NCBI RefSeq assembly: GCF_964656455.1
Contig: NC_135721.1
Span: 53,575,530-53,639,529, forward strand
Source: Halichoerus grypus
Taxonomy: Eukaryota > Chordata > Mammalia > Carnivora > Phocidae
DNA: 64,000 bases
Direction: 5' to 3'
Part shown: piece by piece, positions 11,760-22,599 of the stretch
Numbering within the stretch: position 1 is the stretch's first letter
How the letters are laid out: each line of letters begins with the position of its first letter
Made by a program: the position numbers and the translations under genes
The notes under the pieces: generated by a model
Databases searched by the model: none
What the model saw: the letters and a program-made list of their open reading frames with translations, nothing else
Told to the model about the DNA's origin: nothing

Positions 11760-12985
11760 AAGGAGCCAAAGCCTCATTGACGTTTACTGAGTGTTACATA
11801 TGGCACGTGTCAACAGCTGTGAAAATTTTATTTAATCCACTGTGTTTATTTTCTTCAACATAAAGGTGAAATATTTTTACATTTTCCCAATGCATTTCTC
11901 AGTAATAACATAGCCAGTAAAAATATTTTTGTTCGTGTAGAGCAGTGCTATTATATCTTAGCCAAAGAAAAAGCGCACTATTATAAACTGGTGGAGGAAA
12001 AAAAAGCCTCATTTGTTATCAAGAAGGAGCAGAAATATAGCAATTATTATACTGCCCTTTCCCTAATTTGACTTAAATTAGTGACTTTAAGTTATCAGAG
12101 GTTATGAAATATACCGTATGTGCACATAGGAGACAAAAATATTGCTTGCTAATACCTACGTTTATGACATTAATCTATCTCTCAATGATCTAATATAAAA
12201 TAAACCATTTGAAAGCAATTTCGTTGAAATACTTTCAGAAATGTTGAAATGAAAATATTAATCTTTTGGAAGTGTCATGCTGGATGTTTTTTTTAAGTCC
12301 CAGGAAGATGGGTTAGGGAGTGCCGAGAATAAAGAAACAGCCAAGAAGATGCAAAACCAAGAGGTAAAGATGTCAGCCGGTAGACAAGAGTGCCAGTTCC
12401 TTCTTACCTTCCTTCTTTCCTCCCTCTCTCTTTTTCCTTGTCTCTCTCTTCTCTCCATTCCTTCCTTCCATAAATATTATGGTGAACTTATGCTAAATAA
12501 AATACTGTGCCAGGCACAGGTGTACAGACGTGAAACAAAGCGAAGCCTTATCCCATGGAGCCTGGGCACTAGGAATTATCCATAGAGGTGGGTTGGGTTC
12601 TTTGGGGGGGGAGGTCCAAGTGTAATGATAGGCTGAAGGGTCCATACTTCGTGTACTCATGGATACTCACTTTAGGCTGGTGCCTATTCAACAGGTCCTT
12701 TTAAATTGCTTTTTTCTGTCTCTTGTGCAGCTACACTCCAGCATGTTAGCATACTTTCTTACTCAGTGTACTTTCTTCTTAACCAAAAGTAAATAAATAA
12801 TAGGAAAACTAATTTTAGTCCTTTAAGAATATTGAAATGTGTTCAGTATATGTAATTAAAGTCATTCCAGAAAAATATATGTGGGGGTGGGAGTTGAATG
12901 CGTTTTTCTACCTCTGATGCACAAGTGTATTTCATACCTACCTATGTAGTTTCTTTGCAATAGGAACATAGGGCAGCTCTACCTC
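11760..12985. other. Unique DNA, no gene
   Basis: No gene is visible. Around 12475-12585 ('ctgtgccaggcacaggtg', 'ccttatcccatggagcc') is a probable ancient-repeat fragment. A CT-rich patch lies at 12398-12470. Frames on both strands across this patch are compositional. Confidence 0.4.
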
Positions 12986-12989
12986 AAAT

Positions 12990-13350
12990 ATGATTGAAAC
13001 TCTTCAATAACTTATCACTTCACCTAAAATAAAATCCAGTCTGCCTTCTAAGGTCCAGGATGATCTAGACCATCTCTACTTCTGTTTCATCTTATCTCCT
13101 TTCTATACCCTCAAGATGCCATGGTCTTTTCCAGTGTCATCATCCCAAATGGCAGCATTGATTTCCTTTGTTGCCATCTTATTATAGTTTCTTTCTTGTT
13201 TGTATTTGCTTACTTGTTTATTATTTGTCTCTTCCCCAAAGTGTGAACTCCATGAGGGATTTTGTCTCTTGCATTTGCTACTATAGCCAGAGGGGCTAGC
13301 ATAGGTGTCTGGTACATATTTACTGAATAAATGAATGAATGAAGAAATGA
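12990..13350 (+). repeat. L2 LINE 3' relic
   Basis: Well-ordered L2 3' end: 'aaataaaatccagtctgcc', 'ttgtttattatttgtctctt', 'gtgaactccatgagggattt', 'ggtgtctggtacatatttac' and a terminal 'tgaataaatgaatgaatg'. This is the best-preserved L2 in the window. Confidence 0.75.
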
Positions 13351-13399
13351 ATGGGCACACTCATTTGAAACTTAGAGAAAAACACAATGGCCAGTATTC

Positions 13400-13615
13400 T
13401 ACAAGATGGAATAAAGTGTTAAAGGTATAATTTGAAGTGACACAGCTTGGGTTCAAATCCCAGTTTTATCATTCACAAACTGTATGACCTTGGGAGAAAT
13501 CACTTAAGCTATCTGTGCCTCAGTTTCTAGAGAATGAAGATAATAATGGCATCTACCTCAAGCTTTGTTGTGATTATTAAAGTAACACATTTAAAGTAGT
13601 TGGACCAGTAAATGC
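13400..13615 (+). repeat. MIR SINE relic (sense)
   Basis: Sense MIR: 'gcttgggttcaaatcccag' (relic B box), 'actgtatgaccttggg', 'tgcctcagtttctagag', 'aagataataatggcatctac' and 'tgttgtgattattaaagt'. Immediately followed by the SINEC at 13660. Confidence 0.85.
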
Positions 13616-13643
13616 TAAAGAATGGTCAGGAAGATTCATAGTC

Positions 13644-13882
13644 AAGAATTTCAGAAATATGGGCGCCTGGGTGGCTCAGTTGGTTAAGCGACTGCCTTCG
13701 GCTCAGGTCATGATCCTGGAGTCCCGGGATTGAGTCCCACATCAGGCTCCCTGCTCAGCAGGGAGTCTGCTTCTCCCTCTGACCCTCCTCCCTCTCATGC
13801 TCTCTGTCTCTCATTCTCTCTCTCGCAAATAAATAAAACCTTAAAAAAAAAAAATCAAAAAAAAAAAAAGAATTTCAGAAAT
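13644..13882 (+). mobile_element. SINEC (Can-SINE) with 15 bp target-site duplication
   Basis: Sense copy with head GGGCGCCTGGGTGGCTC at 13661, A box TGGCTCAGTTG, B box-like GGATTGAGTCC, CT-rich tail, AATAAA and an interrupted A-tail. AAGAATTTCAGAAAT occurs at 13644-13658 and again at 13868-13882, a perfect target-site duplication. Near-consensus, so probably lineage-restricted. Confidence 0.95.
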
Positions 13883-13889
13883 GCTTGTT

Positions 13890-14964
13890 GATAACCACTA
13901 GGATTCGAATGCCATTGAAAGTTTGGAGGTGGGATGTCCTGTGGCTCTTTGCTTGGTCCAGTGTGTGGACCTGACTGCTGGCAGCCCCTGCCAGAAGTGG
14001 GAGGACCAGAGTCCTCCCTTCCGTATGGCTGGTCTGGGACATCCCAAATGTACATGGCCCGGTCTGGCTTTACTGATAGAAACACTTGAAGGCCATTCAC
14101 ATGTAGATGCAGTACAGAACTGGCTATCACTGACAGTATTTCACTAACAGTTCAGAGGAAAACAGTAGTGATATAACTCAGCTAAGGCCTGCCCAACTGC
14201 CAGCTTCCAGAGCATCTGGGGCTTTCCAGGCAGAAATGACAAGACGTGGACATTTTTTAGACTCTATGCTGGAATTTGATTTGGAATCAAGCTTTGTAAC
14301 AGGTTGAAAGTGATTCATCAGTTCATTTTTGCAGATAAATGAGCAGTCCCTTGTTTCCTTGGAAGCTTGGACCTGAGCATATGTAGCTCAGAACGTGCAC
14401 CCTCATGTTTTCAATCGAGCAGATACAGGATGAGTTTCTCCCAAGAGATTCAATATGTTGCCTTAAACAGAAGAAGCTAGAATAGGAGAGCATTGCCATA
14501 TTAAAATTGGATACTACAGACATGGCTAGATTTCTCAAAACACGGTAATTGTGAATAAAAGAGATAGACACTCATAATCTGGCCCTTGCTGGGTTAGCAA
14601 TTTGCATAATTTATTTTTCTGAATTGAAAAGGTGAATGTACTTCTTGAAATATTCCTTTGTAGACATTTAGAATGTCTAGTGTTTACACTGCTTACTCTT
14701 TGAAGATCTTCACAAGCTAAAATCAAGCTCTAAACCCCTATTTCTGCATAGTGGCATATAGGGAACTAGAGAGAAAATTCTTGTTCTGGAATATTTATTA
14801 CACACATGAGGCAAAGTTAGCTTCTTTAAAGAAGTCTAACATATAGGATGATTTTTAGTTCCTAAGATGCTCTCCGTGCTTCCTGCTGCTTAGAGTGCTC
14901 TGGAACTTGCACGTTTTCCCATAGCCTGTTTAAAATGCCTGCTACTTTATACTAGCAAAAAGAG
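13890..14964. other. Unique DNA, no gene
   Basis: A moderately GC-rich block (13900-14140) is followed by AT-rich unique DNA. Frames at 13855-14147 on both strands overlap each other and have no recognised domain. Confidence 0.4.
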
Positions 14965-15180
14965 CTCCTTTTGTGTTAGGTCCCATGCTGAACTTTTGTA
15001 TACCTTCTTTCAAATTCTCATATTTTCCCACTTAGCAAATGAGATTGATGTTCAGAAAAGTTAAAGCAGTTTACCTGTGGGTGCATCATTTTTGAATGAT
15101 GAGACCAGAAGTTGAACACAGGTCTATCGGAATCCCAAATCTGTGCCTGTTATTCAGGACCCACTTTATCTACTATAGTA
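14965..15180 (-). repeat. MIR SINE relic (antisense), diverged
   Basis: 'ttttgtgttaggtcccatgc', 'cttagcaaatgagattgatg', 'cagaaaagttaaagcag', 'agaagttgaacacaggtct' follow the antisense MIR order with many substitutions. Confidence 0.6.
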
Positions 15181-15737
15181 AGGCAGAGTGGAAGGATGGA
15201 GTGTTCTGTTTAATTAGTATTCTGGTTAATAAAAAGTTATAGATATATCATTTATAATTTACTAACAGGTAAAATATTAGAATAGGGCAAGTGAGTGGGA
15301 AGGAAATAGATAGTAACTCAGTGTGAGGTGAAAAACACTTAGCAAGAGTAAGAGTCAGAGGTGACACAAAATAGTATCATGTGAAGTTGTGTGCTCCCTC
15401 TCATTGGATCTACAATTAGAGACTAGAAGACCACATGTAAAGCATGTAGTAGAAGAGGTTTCTGCTGTTTTGTGAAAGATGATGTTGAAGTTCTCTAACA
15501 ATTTTAAGACTATGAATCTAGATAACAGAGACCACAGTGAGTGAGATTTAATCTTTGCTGATTCAAAAGGTACTTCAAGGCTTTTCAGTGCTTCAAGGAC
15601 ATCACTGTGACCATCAATTATGAGTCCTGAGATGTGAGGAAATATTGGATTTCTGGCTAAAAGAAGGCCAGCTAAGACAAACTTTTTTTTTTTTAATCTT
15701 TTAAACTATTGCCAGAAACCAAAGTTACTCCTAGATC

Positions 15738-15944
15738 TGGAGTCTGTAAACTTTTTCTTTAAAGGGCAGTTAGTAAATATTTAAGCTTTGTGTACCATGT
15801 AGTCTCTGTCACAATACTTGACTCCGCCATTATAGGATGAAAATGGCTATGGACAATATGTAAATGCCTGAGCATGGCATGGCTGAGGATAGTTTTACTT
15901 ATAAAACCATTTGGTGTTGTAGATTTATAAATTTCCAACCTCTA
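15738..15944 (-). repeat. hAT-like DNA transposon relic (MITE)
   Basis: Reverse-orientation partner of the 2980-3213 element: 'aaagggcagttagtaaat', 'ttaagctttgtgtaccatg', 'tctctgtcacaatacttgac', 'aatggctatggacaatatg' and the terminal 'ccaacctct'. Diverged, with no clear 8 bp duplication. Confidence 0.6.
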
Positions 15945-16845
15945 TTCTAGATTAAACATCCTAAAATTGTCGTACATATTTCCTTTTCTAGTGGCTATAC
16001 AAAAAGTCAGACCCAAAGACCTAATCACAATGGTTTAAGATCACCGAAGTCTTTTTTCTCTTCATGTACATCAGACATATGCATCAAAGATAATACAGTA
16101 TCAATTGGTTCTTTGAAAAAGAGAGCCAGTAGAATAAGTATATTTGGAAGTGATTTCCAACATTTAAAAAAATACTTGGGAAAAAGAAAAGAGTTCTCAG
16201 GATAGCATCTGGGAAATTAACTAGGACCATCAATTATGCTGAAATAATCACCAAGGACTTAGTTGACACATAGCCAATGTTCAGTATGATGACTGTGGCC
16301 AAAAATTATTTGTGAAAGTAACTACAAATGAATTTAGAGGAAATTGTAATTTTTCCCTTTAGTTATTTAAGTGATAAGAAGCCCTTCAAAATAATGACAA
16401 ATGTTACAAGCTGACTTTGCACCATGGAAATGATGTTCAAATAATACAGTACCCGAGCACCTCTGCCTAATTACCTAGGCACTATAATGACAGATAGTTT
16501 AGAAATATTGAGGTAGCTATTGATAAAGAACATGGAAAATGTGAATGTTCTTCAAATTTTTGGCAGCAGAGATGGACACTGAACTCCTGGTTTAAATGGA
16601 GAGCTCATGGCTTCTTTCCTAGATTTAGCTCATTTCAGGTCCATCGAGCATGTTAGAATCAGTAGTGGTTTTTCCATGGGAATTTATTCTTACCCCTGAT
16701 TTGGAATATTATAAATCACTCTTTTTTCTCCTTTTTAAAGAAAGCAAGCCTGACATTGACTCACATATGATTTAAAAATACCTAATATTTGAAGAGTGCA
16801 TGCTCACAACACTCAACAATTCTACACAGACAAGATTCTGGGGTA
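15945..16845. other. Unique AT-rich DNA
   Basis: No gene, repeat family or notable motif can be supported. Confidence 0.4.
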
Positions 16846-16849
16846 GGGG

Positions 16850-17035
16850 TAACTCTAGAGCTGCTACTTATTTTGAAAATCTGGATTAGTCATGTGACCT
16901 CTCAGCCTCACTTTCTTCAAGTTTAAGATGAGGTCAACAATATGCAGTTCAAAGTCTATTGTGGGGATTAAGTGATATAACACTTGGTGAAACATTCTAT
17001 CCTACAAAATAGATAAAACTATGATTGTTATTAAT
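16850..17035 (+). repeat. MIR SINE relic (sense), diverged
   Basis: 'gtcatgtgacctctcagcc', 'cactttcttcaagtttaag', 'attgtggggattaagtgat' and 'aacacttggtgaaacattct' follow sense MIR order. Confidence 0.55.
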
Positions 17036-17039
17036 GTTA

Positions 17040-17886
17040 AATGGCTTTTTAAAAAATGACTATACTAAAAATATTTAGGCAAAACAAAATTTAATTCAAT
17101 AAAAATTCACTTAGCTCTCTTCTTTCCTGAAAAAAAAAAATCTGCTTTGAGTAAAAATAATTAATGAAGTAGCCAGGTGTCAAGATAGCCAAAGTTTTCA
17201 CATTAATAATGATTGCACTACTTGGAATTTCTTTGACTGTGGCTCCAGAAATCTTAGAAATTGGTGATTCTTTTCTTGACTGAGTACATGGGGGGCTTTC
17301 CTTTTGGCATCCTGTCCAGAGGGATTTATTGGCTATCCATTTCTGTGGTTACTTTGAAAAACTACTTCTAGCTAGTTAATTCATGATTCTGCCGGTGTAA
17401 AATTCCTTGTGGCTGGCTCCTAATGAGAAAAAAGCCAAGTTGATAGACTTGGGTTGGTGAGGCCTTGAATAATCCCCTTTATTTTTTTCTGTTAATCTTT
17501 CAAGTAAGGCAAATCTGGAGTTACTCAAGTCATAATGTTTTACCTGAAAGCTTACTACTTAGTTGGCTAAATATTTAGTTTTAGTTAGTAAAGAAATATA
17601 TATACATGTAATTACATATAAGAATCATATGTGATAATACATATATACTATATAGGAATCAGGTGGCTTATCTTAATCTGAAAGAAAAACTCCAATAAAT
17701 TATTACTTAAATGTGAATTCCTCCACAAACTTTCTTCCCTTTACAGTCTGTCTCTGGACTACCCACAGATCTTTGGCTCATCTTCCCACTTAGGTTCAAC
17801 TCTTCAGTAACTAAAAATCCATAGATCCTGACGTTTATTCTATAACAAAATATGATTCCTCCTGTTGTTATCTTTACATTAGAAAC
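17040..17886. other. Unique AT-rich DNA
   Basis: No gene is visible. An AT-dinucleotide patch lies at 17590-17660. Confidence 0.4.
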
Positions 17887-18090
17887 AGAGCTAATGCTTA
17901 CTGAGTACTTGGTCTGTGTGAGAGAGTGTGTTAAGTATTTTTCTTGAATTTTTTTCACCTTTATAACAACACCCTGGGGAGTAGATATTATTATTGTTAT
18001 TTTAAAGATGAGGAAACTGAATATTAGGGAATAAAATTGGTTAAGGACATATATTTAATGAATGGTACAGCTAGTACTCAAATATAAGGT
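17887..18090 (-). repeat. MIR SINE relic (antisense)
   Basis: 'gcttactgagtacttgg', 'accctggggagtagatatta', 'aaagatgaggaaactgaata' and 'ggtacagctagtactcaaat' give the antisense MIR order. Confidence 0.65.
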
Positions 18091-18174
18091 AATTTGATAT
18101 GAAAACTCAAATTGCAATATATCTTTCACAATCTATTGCTTGAACTTGTGAATTTAGAAATGGATGAGACTATC

Positions 18175-18345
18175 TTGATATATACTTTTTATATATTATA
18201 TATATTTTATGAATGTATCATAATATATATTGCATATTATTTGTTGTTTGTACCATTTTATATGCATGTATTGATGTATCTGTAATATATGCCTATATAT
18301 GTATTATATGCATACACACATACATATATATTTCATGTATGCATA
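18175..18345. repeat. AT-rich low-complexity tract
   Basis: Interrupted TATA/TATG dinucleotide repetition over about 170 bp, with TGCATATA and ATACACACATAC variants. It looks like a decayed microsatellite. Confidence 0.7.
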
Positions 18346-20356
18346 AATAAAATACCCCAGCTCATTGCAACTGCAGCATACAATTGACATGGGTCACTTA
18401 CATGTTTTTTGCATTTCTACAAAGGAATTTGCAATGGAAGCCATTAAATAGGATGCAATTTGTAAGCCTTTCATTAAATAATGATTCTCAGCTGGATTTC
18501 TGAGAAGGGAATATTAATGCAACCATATGTAACTAGCATTGCAAGAAATTAGCGTTGCTGATTTAGTCTTGAATCAATCATTTTAAGCTATGCATTAGAC
18601 TCTTTGCTGATACATTTCTGTCTCAGACAACTTAGCACAAATTGTGGGCTGAATACAGTCATGTTAAGAGTATAATTTTTGTGAAATACCACTAGCATTT
18701 CAAGTTTCTTTGGTTTGGTAGAGAATGATCAAATCCATATGCAGAAAGTAAAAATGCTGCCACTCAGGGTCCAGTGGCTAATTACTAATCTCTAACGTGT
18801 ATTTCATGGGCATGAGGTTAGGTGGTAAGTCAAGATTCTGATGCCAACTCAAAGCTAGATTTCTGAACATGGAGCTGGAATGAGTTTGGATGTGGGTGTG
18901 GTTGCTGTGTATTAAAATCTCTAAAGCCCTAATCTGGTTACCAAGGTTTGAAAATGCTTTGAGACATTTTGAGGTTTTCCTGGAAACTGTGTTATCGGGC
19001 CAGTTCCACAGTATTTTTTCCAACTTTGAAGTAATGAAGTATGCTATTGGCCATGCTTATTTTATTAGTCACAAGAAGCTCTTTTAATAACAAAGATTAA
19101 GTCATCACACAGTGATGATCAGAGTTTTAGCTAAGAGAGATCATGAGAAAAGAAGCAGAAGAATTCTACAAAAAACTAGGTAAGACATGTCTTCTGCAGA
19201 GCAAATGTGCTAAGAAGCCTTAGCTTGGTAAAGCATGCAGATTTGTTGCCACTCCAGTGTCTGAACTGCTCCCTTTAGACAGAACTCTGTGGAACCTGCC
19301 CCATGATTGTATTTGATTGTTATTTATGTTAACTTCCTTTTATCCAAAATAGCTCCCCTCCCCTACTTTTACTTTGAGTAATTGGTTATTTTTATTCTGA
19401 GGAATGACTTTAGTTTATTGCTTTCTCATGGTGTCATTTAACTGGTTTTTCTTTTTCCTGTATACTAGTGAGATCTATACATTTGATTAGATTATGGTTC
19501 AAATTTTTTTGGCCAAGAAGAATTCATAGGTGTTGCTGTGTTTTTCCTTTTGCATCTTATTAATAAACACATAATATCTGGTTAATCAGTCAGTGAGTGG
19601 CTTCCCTAGGCGGCATCCTCCTGATCCATCCATCATAAAATTTCCCATAAACCTTTACCTAAATGATTTTGGCAGCTATGGATGAAGGCTTCCTCGATCC
19701 ATTATTTCATTAGAGAGTACTAAAATGTTTTAGAATGAAGTCTACTGCAGCTAAAAGAAGGTGAGGTTGGTCACAGTTCCTAAGAAATAGCCAAGGACAC
19801 TAGACAGGGACAATACAACAGTACAGAACAACCGAACAATATGATTCAGTTGGACAAGCTTGTAAGATATATTCAACATTCTCAAGTAAATTTCATAAAC
19901 ATATTTGCCAGTGTTAAGCAATAAGAAAATCTCCAGGCTGGTGGAACAGTCAAAGCCTCAACACCAAATAACTCAATAAAATAAAGGCTCAGGAACAGAA
20001 TGGCCTTAATCTTTATGTTCCTTGGTGTATCTTCTAGTGGTATCCAAGTGGTTTCAGTCTCATTCAAGCTTCAAGTAAAACTCCAAGGAAGGTAACAAGG
20101 TGACAGTCATATCTCTTTTTATGAATGTTGTACATATAATTCTTCCAAGCTAAATATTTAGTTCAACAAATTGCAGAAGCCAAATTGTCTTGCTGTTTCT
20201 TAGTATATTTATCCCATAGCAATAGCCAGCAATATAGGTGGTTTGAATGTCTTCATGAGTAAACAATTACCACCAAAAATAAAACAAAGCAAAACAGGTT
20301 CTTTTTTTTATTCATACCTTTTTGCCTTTCCCAACTGATATTCCTCATTTCTACCA
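18346..20356. other. Unique AT-rich DNA
   Basis: About 2 kb without a gene or recognised repeat. The reading frames at 18778-19087 overlap on opposite strands and have no domain. Confidence 0.4.
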
Positions 20357-20357
20357 T

Positions 20358-20521
20358 AGAAAATAGAAATAGAAAGCCTGGTGATTGGTATTAAAGAGGG
20401 CACGTACTGCATGGAGCACTGGGTGTTATATGCAAACAATGAATCATGGAACACTACATCAAAAACTAATGATGTAATGTATGGTGATTAACATAACATA
20501 ATAAAAAAAAGAAAATAGAAA
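20358..20521 (+). mobile_element. 5'-truncated carnivore L1 3' end
   Basis: Only about 130 bp of an L1 3' UTR remains, from 'cctggtgattggtatta' to 'taacataacataataaaa' and an A-tail. AGAAAATAGAAA at 20358-20369 recurs at 20510-20521, a probable target-site duplication. The same L1 subfamily ends the copy at 45408-45646. Confidence 0.85.
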
Positions 20522-20849
20522 GTTATTTGAGTAACTGTTTTCTCAATTATGCCAAGGATGGCTTAGAACCAGTAACACTCCATGTCATAGGAGAGAGGGT
20601 AATTCATTACTTAAAGTGAAGGCCTAAAGGCATTAGGCCTTAATACTCTTGTGGGACCCTGATGGAGAAAGACTGCTAGACTGTAAATACTTAAGCATCT
20701 TTGTTAGCCTGAAAGATCCTTGAAAACATTTCTTGTTCATCTTTGTCTTCACCCTGTTGCCCAGCTCAGCACCTTGCCCATAGCAAGTAATCAAATAACA
20801 TTTGACAATCATTAAATAAGTGTTTGATTAAGCCTAGATACCTGGCCTT

Positions 20850-21140
20850 GGTTGTCATAGTCCACAAAACTTGCTCTTTTGAAAGAATCATAAAAATAGT
20901 GCCAACATTTTGTATTGTTATACTTCCCAAACATTTCTATGTCCCTTTCCTCTTTTATTTTCTTTATAGAACTTATTGTCCATATTGTACAACAGACTCT
21001 ATATTTTTACTAATTTTTTATATTTCCTTCCAGTAGAATAATTTTTTTTCTGTTTTGTTCACTGCTTTTCTTCCACAGTGTCTAGACTAGTACCTGGCAC
21101 ATAATGGATATATAACAAATATTTAAGGAACAAATGAATG
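20850..21140 (+). repeat. L2 LINE 3' relic
   Basis: 'agaacttattgtccatattg', a T-rich middle, 'gtctagactagtacctggca' and 'ggaacaaatgaatg' match the L2 3' order. Sequence at 20715-20820 ('cagcaccttgcccatagc') is a second decayed L2-like end. Confidence 0.55.
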
Positions 21141-21144
21141 TTCA

Positions 21145-22425
21145 GAGCATTCATTCTTATATAAAATGTATGAATGGCATGTTTTCTGCCCATTTCTTTA
21201 ACTTTCTTTAATATTTGCTCAAATATTCCCAAGTTCTTTTGTCTTTATCTTTAATGTCTAAATAAAACAACACAAACCTAGTTCCTATATAACTAACTAT
21301 AGGAAACCCTATCCCTGAATTATTTTGCTGATTCCTGGTAGGTGCCTAGATGTCTCATTCATTGTCTATCATTTCTCATTCTGGGCCTAACCCAAACTGT
21401 TCTATTATTGCCACTTGCTCTCCAGGTTGTCCTTGGGGAGGCTATGGCTTTTTCTCCTCTCAACTTTTCGCTGAGTACAGAACAACATCTAACTCTGTTC
21501 CCCTGATTGCCATAAAAGTTGCATTAGGTTGCTATGGTTAAGCACCTTTGCTGAGGATTTGGGGAAATCATGAGAGCCACTCAGCATAGACAACTCTGGA
21601 ACAAACACTGCAGGTCGTGAGGTTTGTTGGTCACCATCTGTCATGGGTGGTCACCTGCTGGACATTTCTTTCCTTAGACCCAGGTCTTCTGTCATGTTTG
21701 GGGGGCCCATGCCCTCATCTGTGTCAGTCTCCTTCCCCCTTTTCTCTCTTTTCTGGTCTGTACACTTAGCTCCTCTCAAAGGCTTCAACTACTTTTTTTT
21801 TTTTTCCCCCTCACATTGCTGGTTACTTTCCATTGCTGAGGCTTTCCTTCCAGACCTGGCTTTAAGATTTGCCTAATAGAGTCCATTAAGGAGTTTTCTC
21901 AAAAGAAAACACATCATTTCTCCATTTGATACATTCTGCTGCCACTTTCAGAGTGTGGCTCAATGTCCTTACTTTACCCTGGGTTCTTCTGGAGAGTAGA
22001 ACCCAAGACAGACTTCTTTTTTTAGAAGTGGTGCTAGGGAACAAGAAATGGGACTTGAAAAGTACAACTATTCAAGGGCGCAATACTGAGCAGGCCACCA
22101 TTGTAGTTAACATGCTTGATCCTGCTGGTACTTTCTGAAGAGCTGTGCAGACATGTTTCAGAATTGTCTCAAAGAACAGAAGGGAAAAGCCTTTAGCCAC
22201 TCCTGACACTTCTGGGCACGTAATGGATATTTGCATGTGTGACTATCAAATGGGCACCACAGAGGACCTTCAGGGCACATGCCAATGACTGAGGGAGGCA
22301 CTGCAGGTTATCCCTGTGCAAGACTAGCTGCCAACACTGTGGCTGGTATAAAAGGCAGGCTGAAAGCATAGAAGGTGGTGCCCCCACATTGTTAAATATA
22401 AAGTTTAACACTAGGCAGGAATTCA
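21145..22425. other. Unique DNA, no gene
   Basis: Moderate-GC unique DNA. Short frames on both strands at 21350-22411 lack domains and overlap one another. Nothing repeat-like is clear. Confidence 0.4.
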
Positions 22426-22429
22426 GAAT

Positions 22430-22590
22430 TCCTACAGCATAATGACTGCATGAACTTGGACAAGTCCCTTTACTTCTCTGAGCTTACATTTCCTCAAAAT
22501 AAATCATACCTATCTAAGAGGATTGTTGAAGTTTGGAGATAGTTTAACTAAACATAAAACAGTGAAATGAAGCACATAATATGGATCCCA
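22430..22590 (+). repeat. MIR SINE relic (sense), diverged
   Basis: 'tgcatgaacttggacaagt', 'ttacttctctgagctta' and 'agaggattgttgaagtttgg' follow the sense MIR order. Confidence 0.6.
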
Positions 22591-22599
22591 AATAGAGTA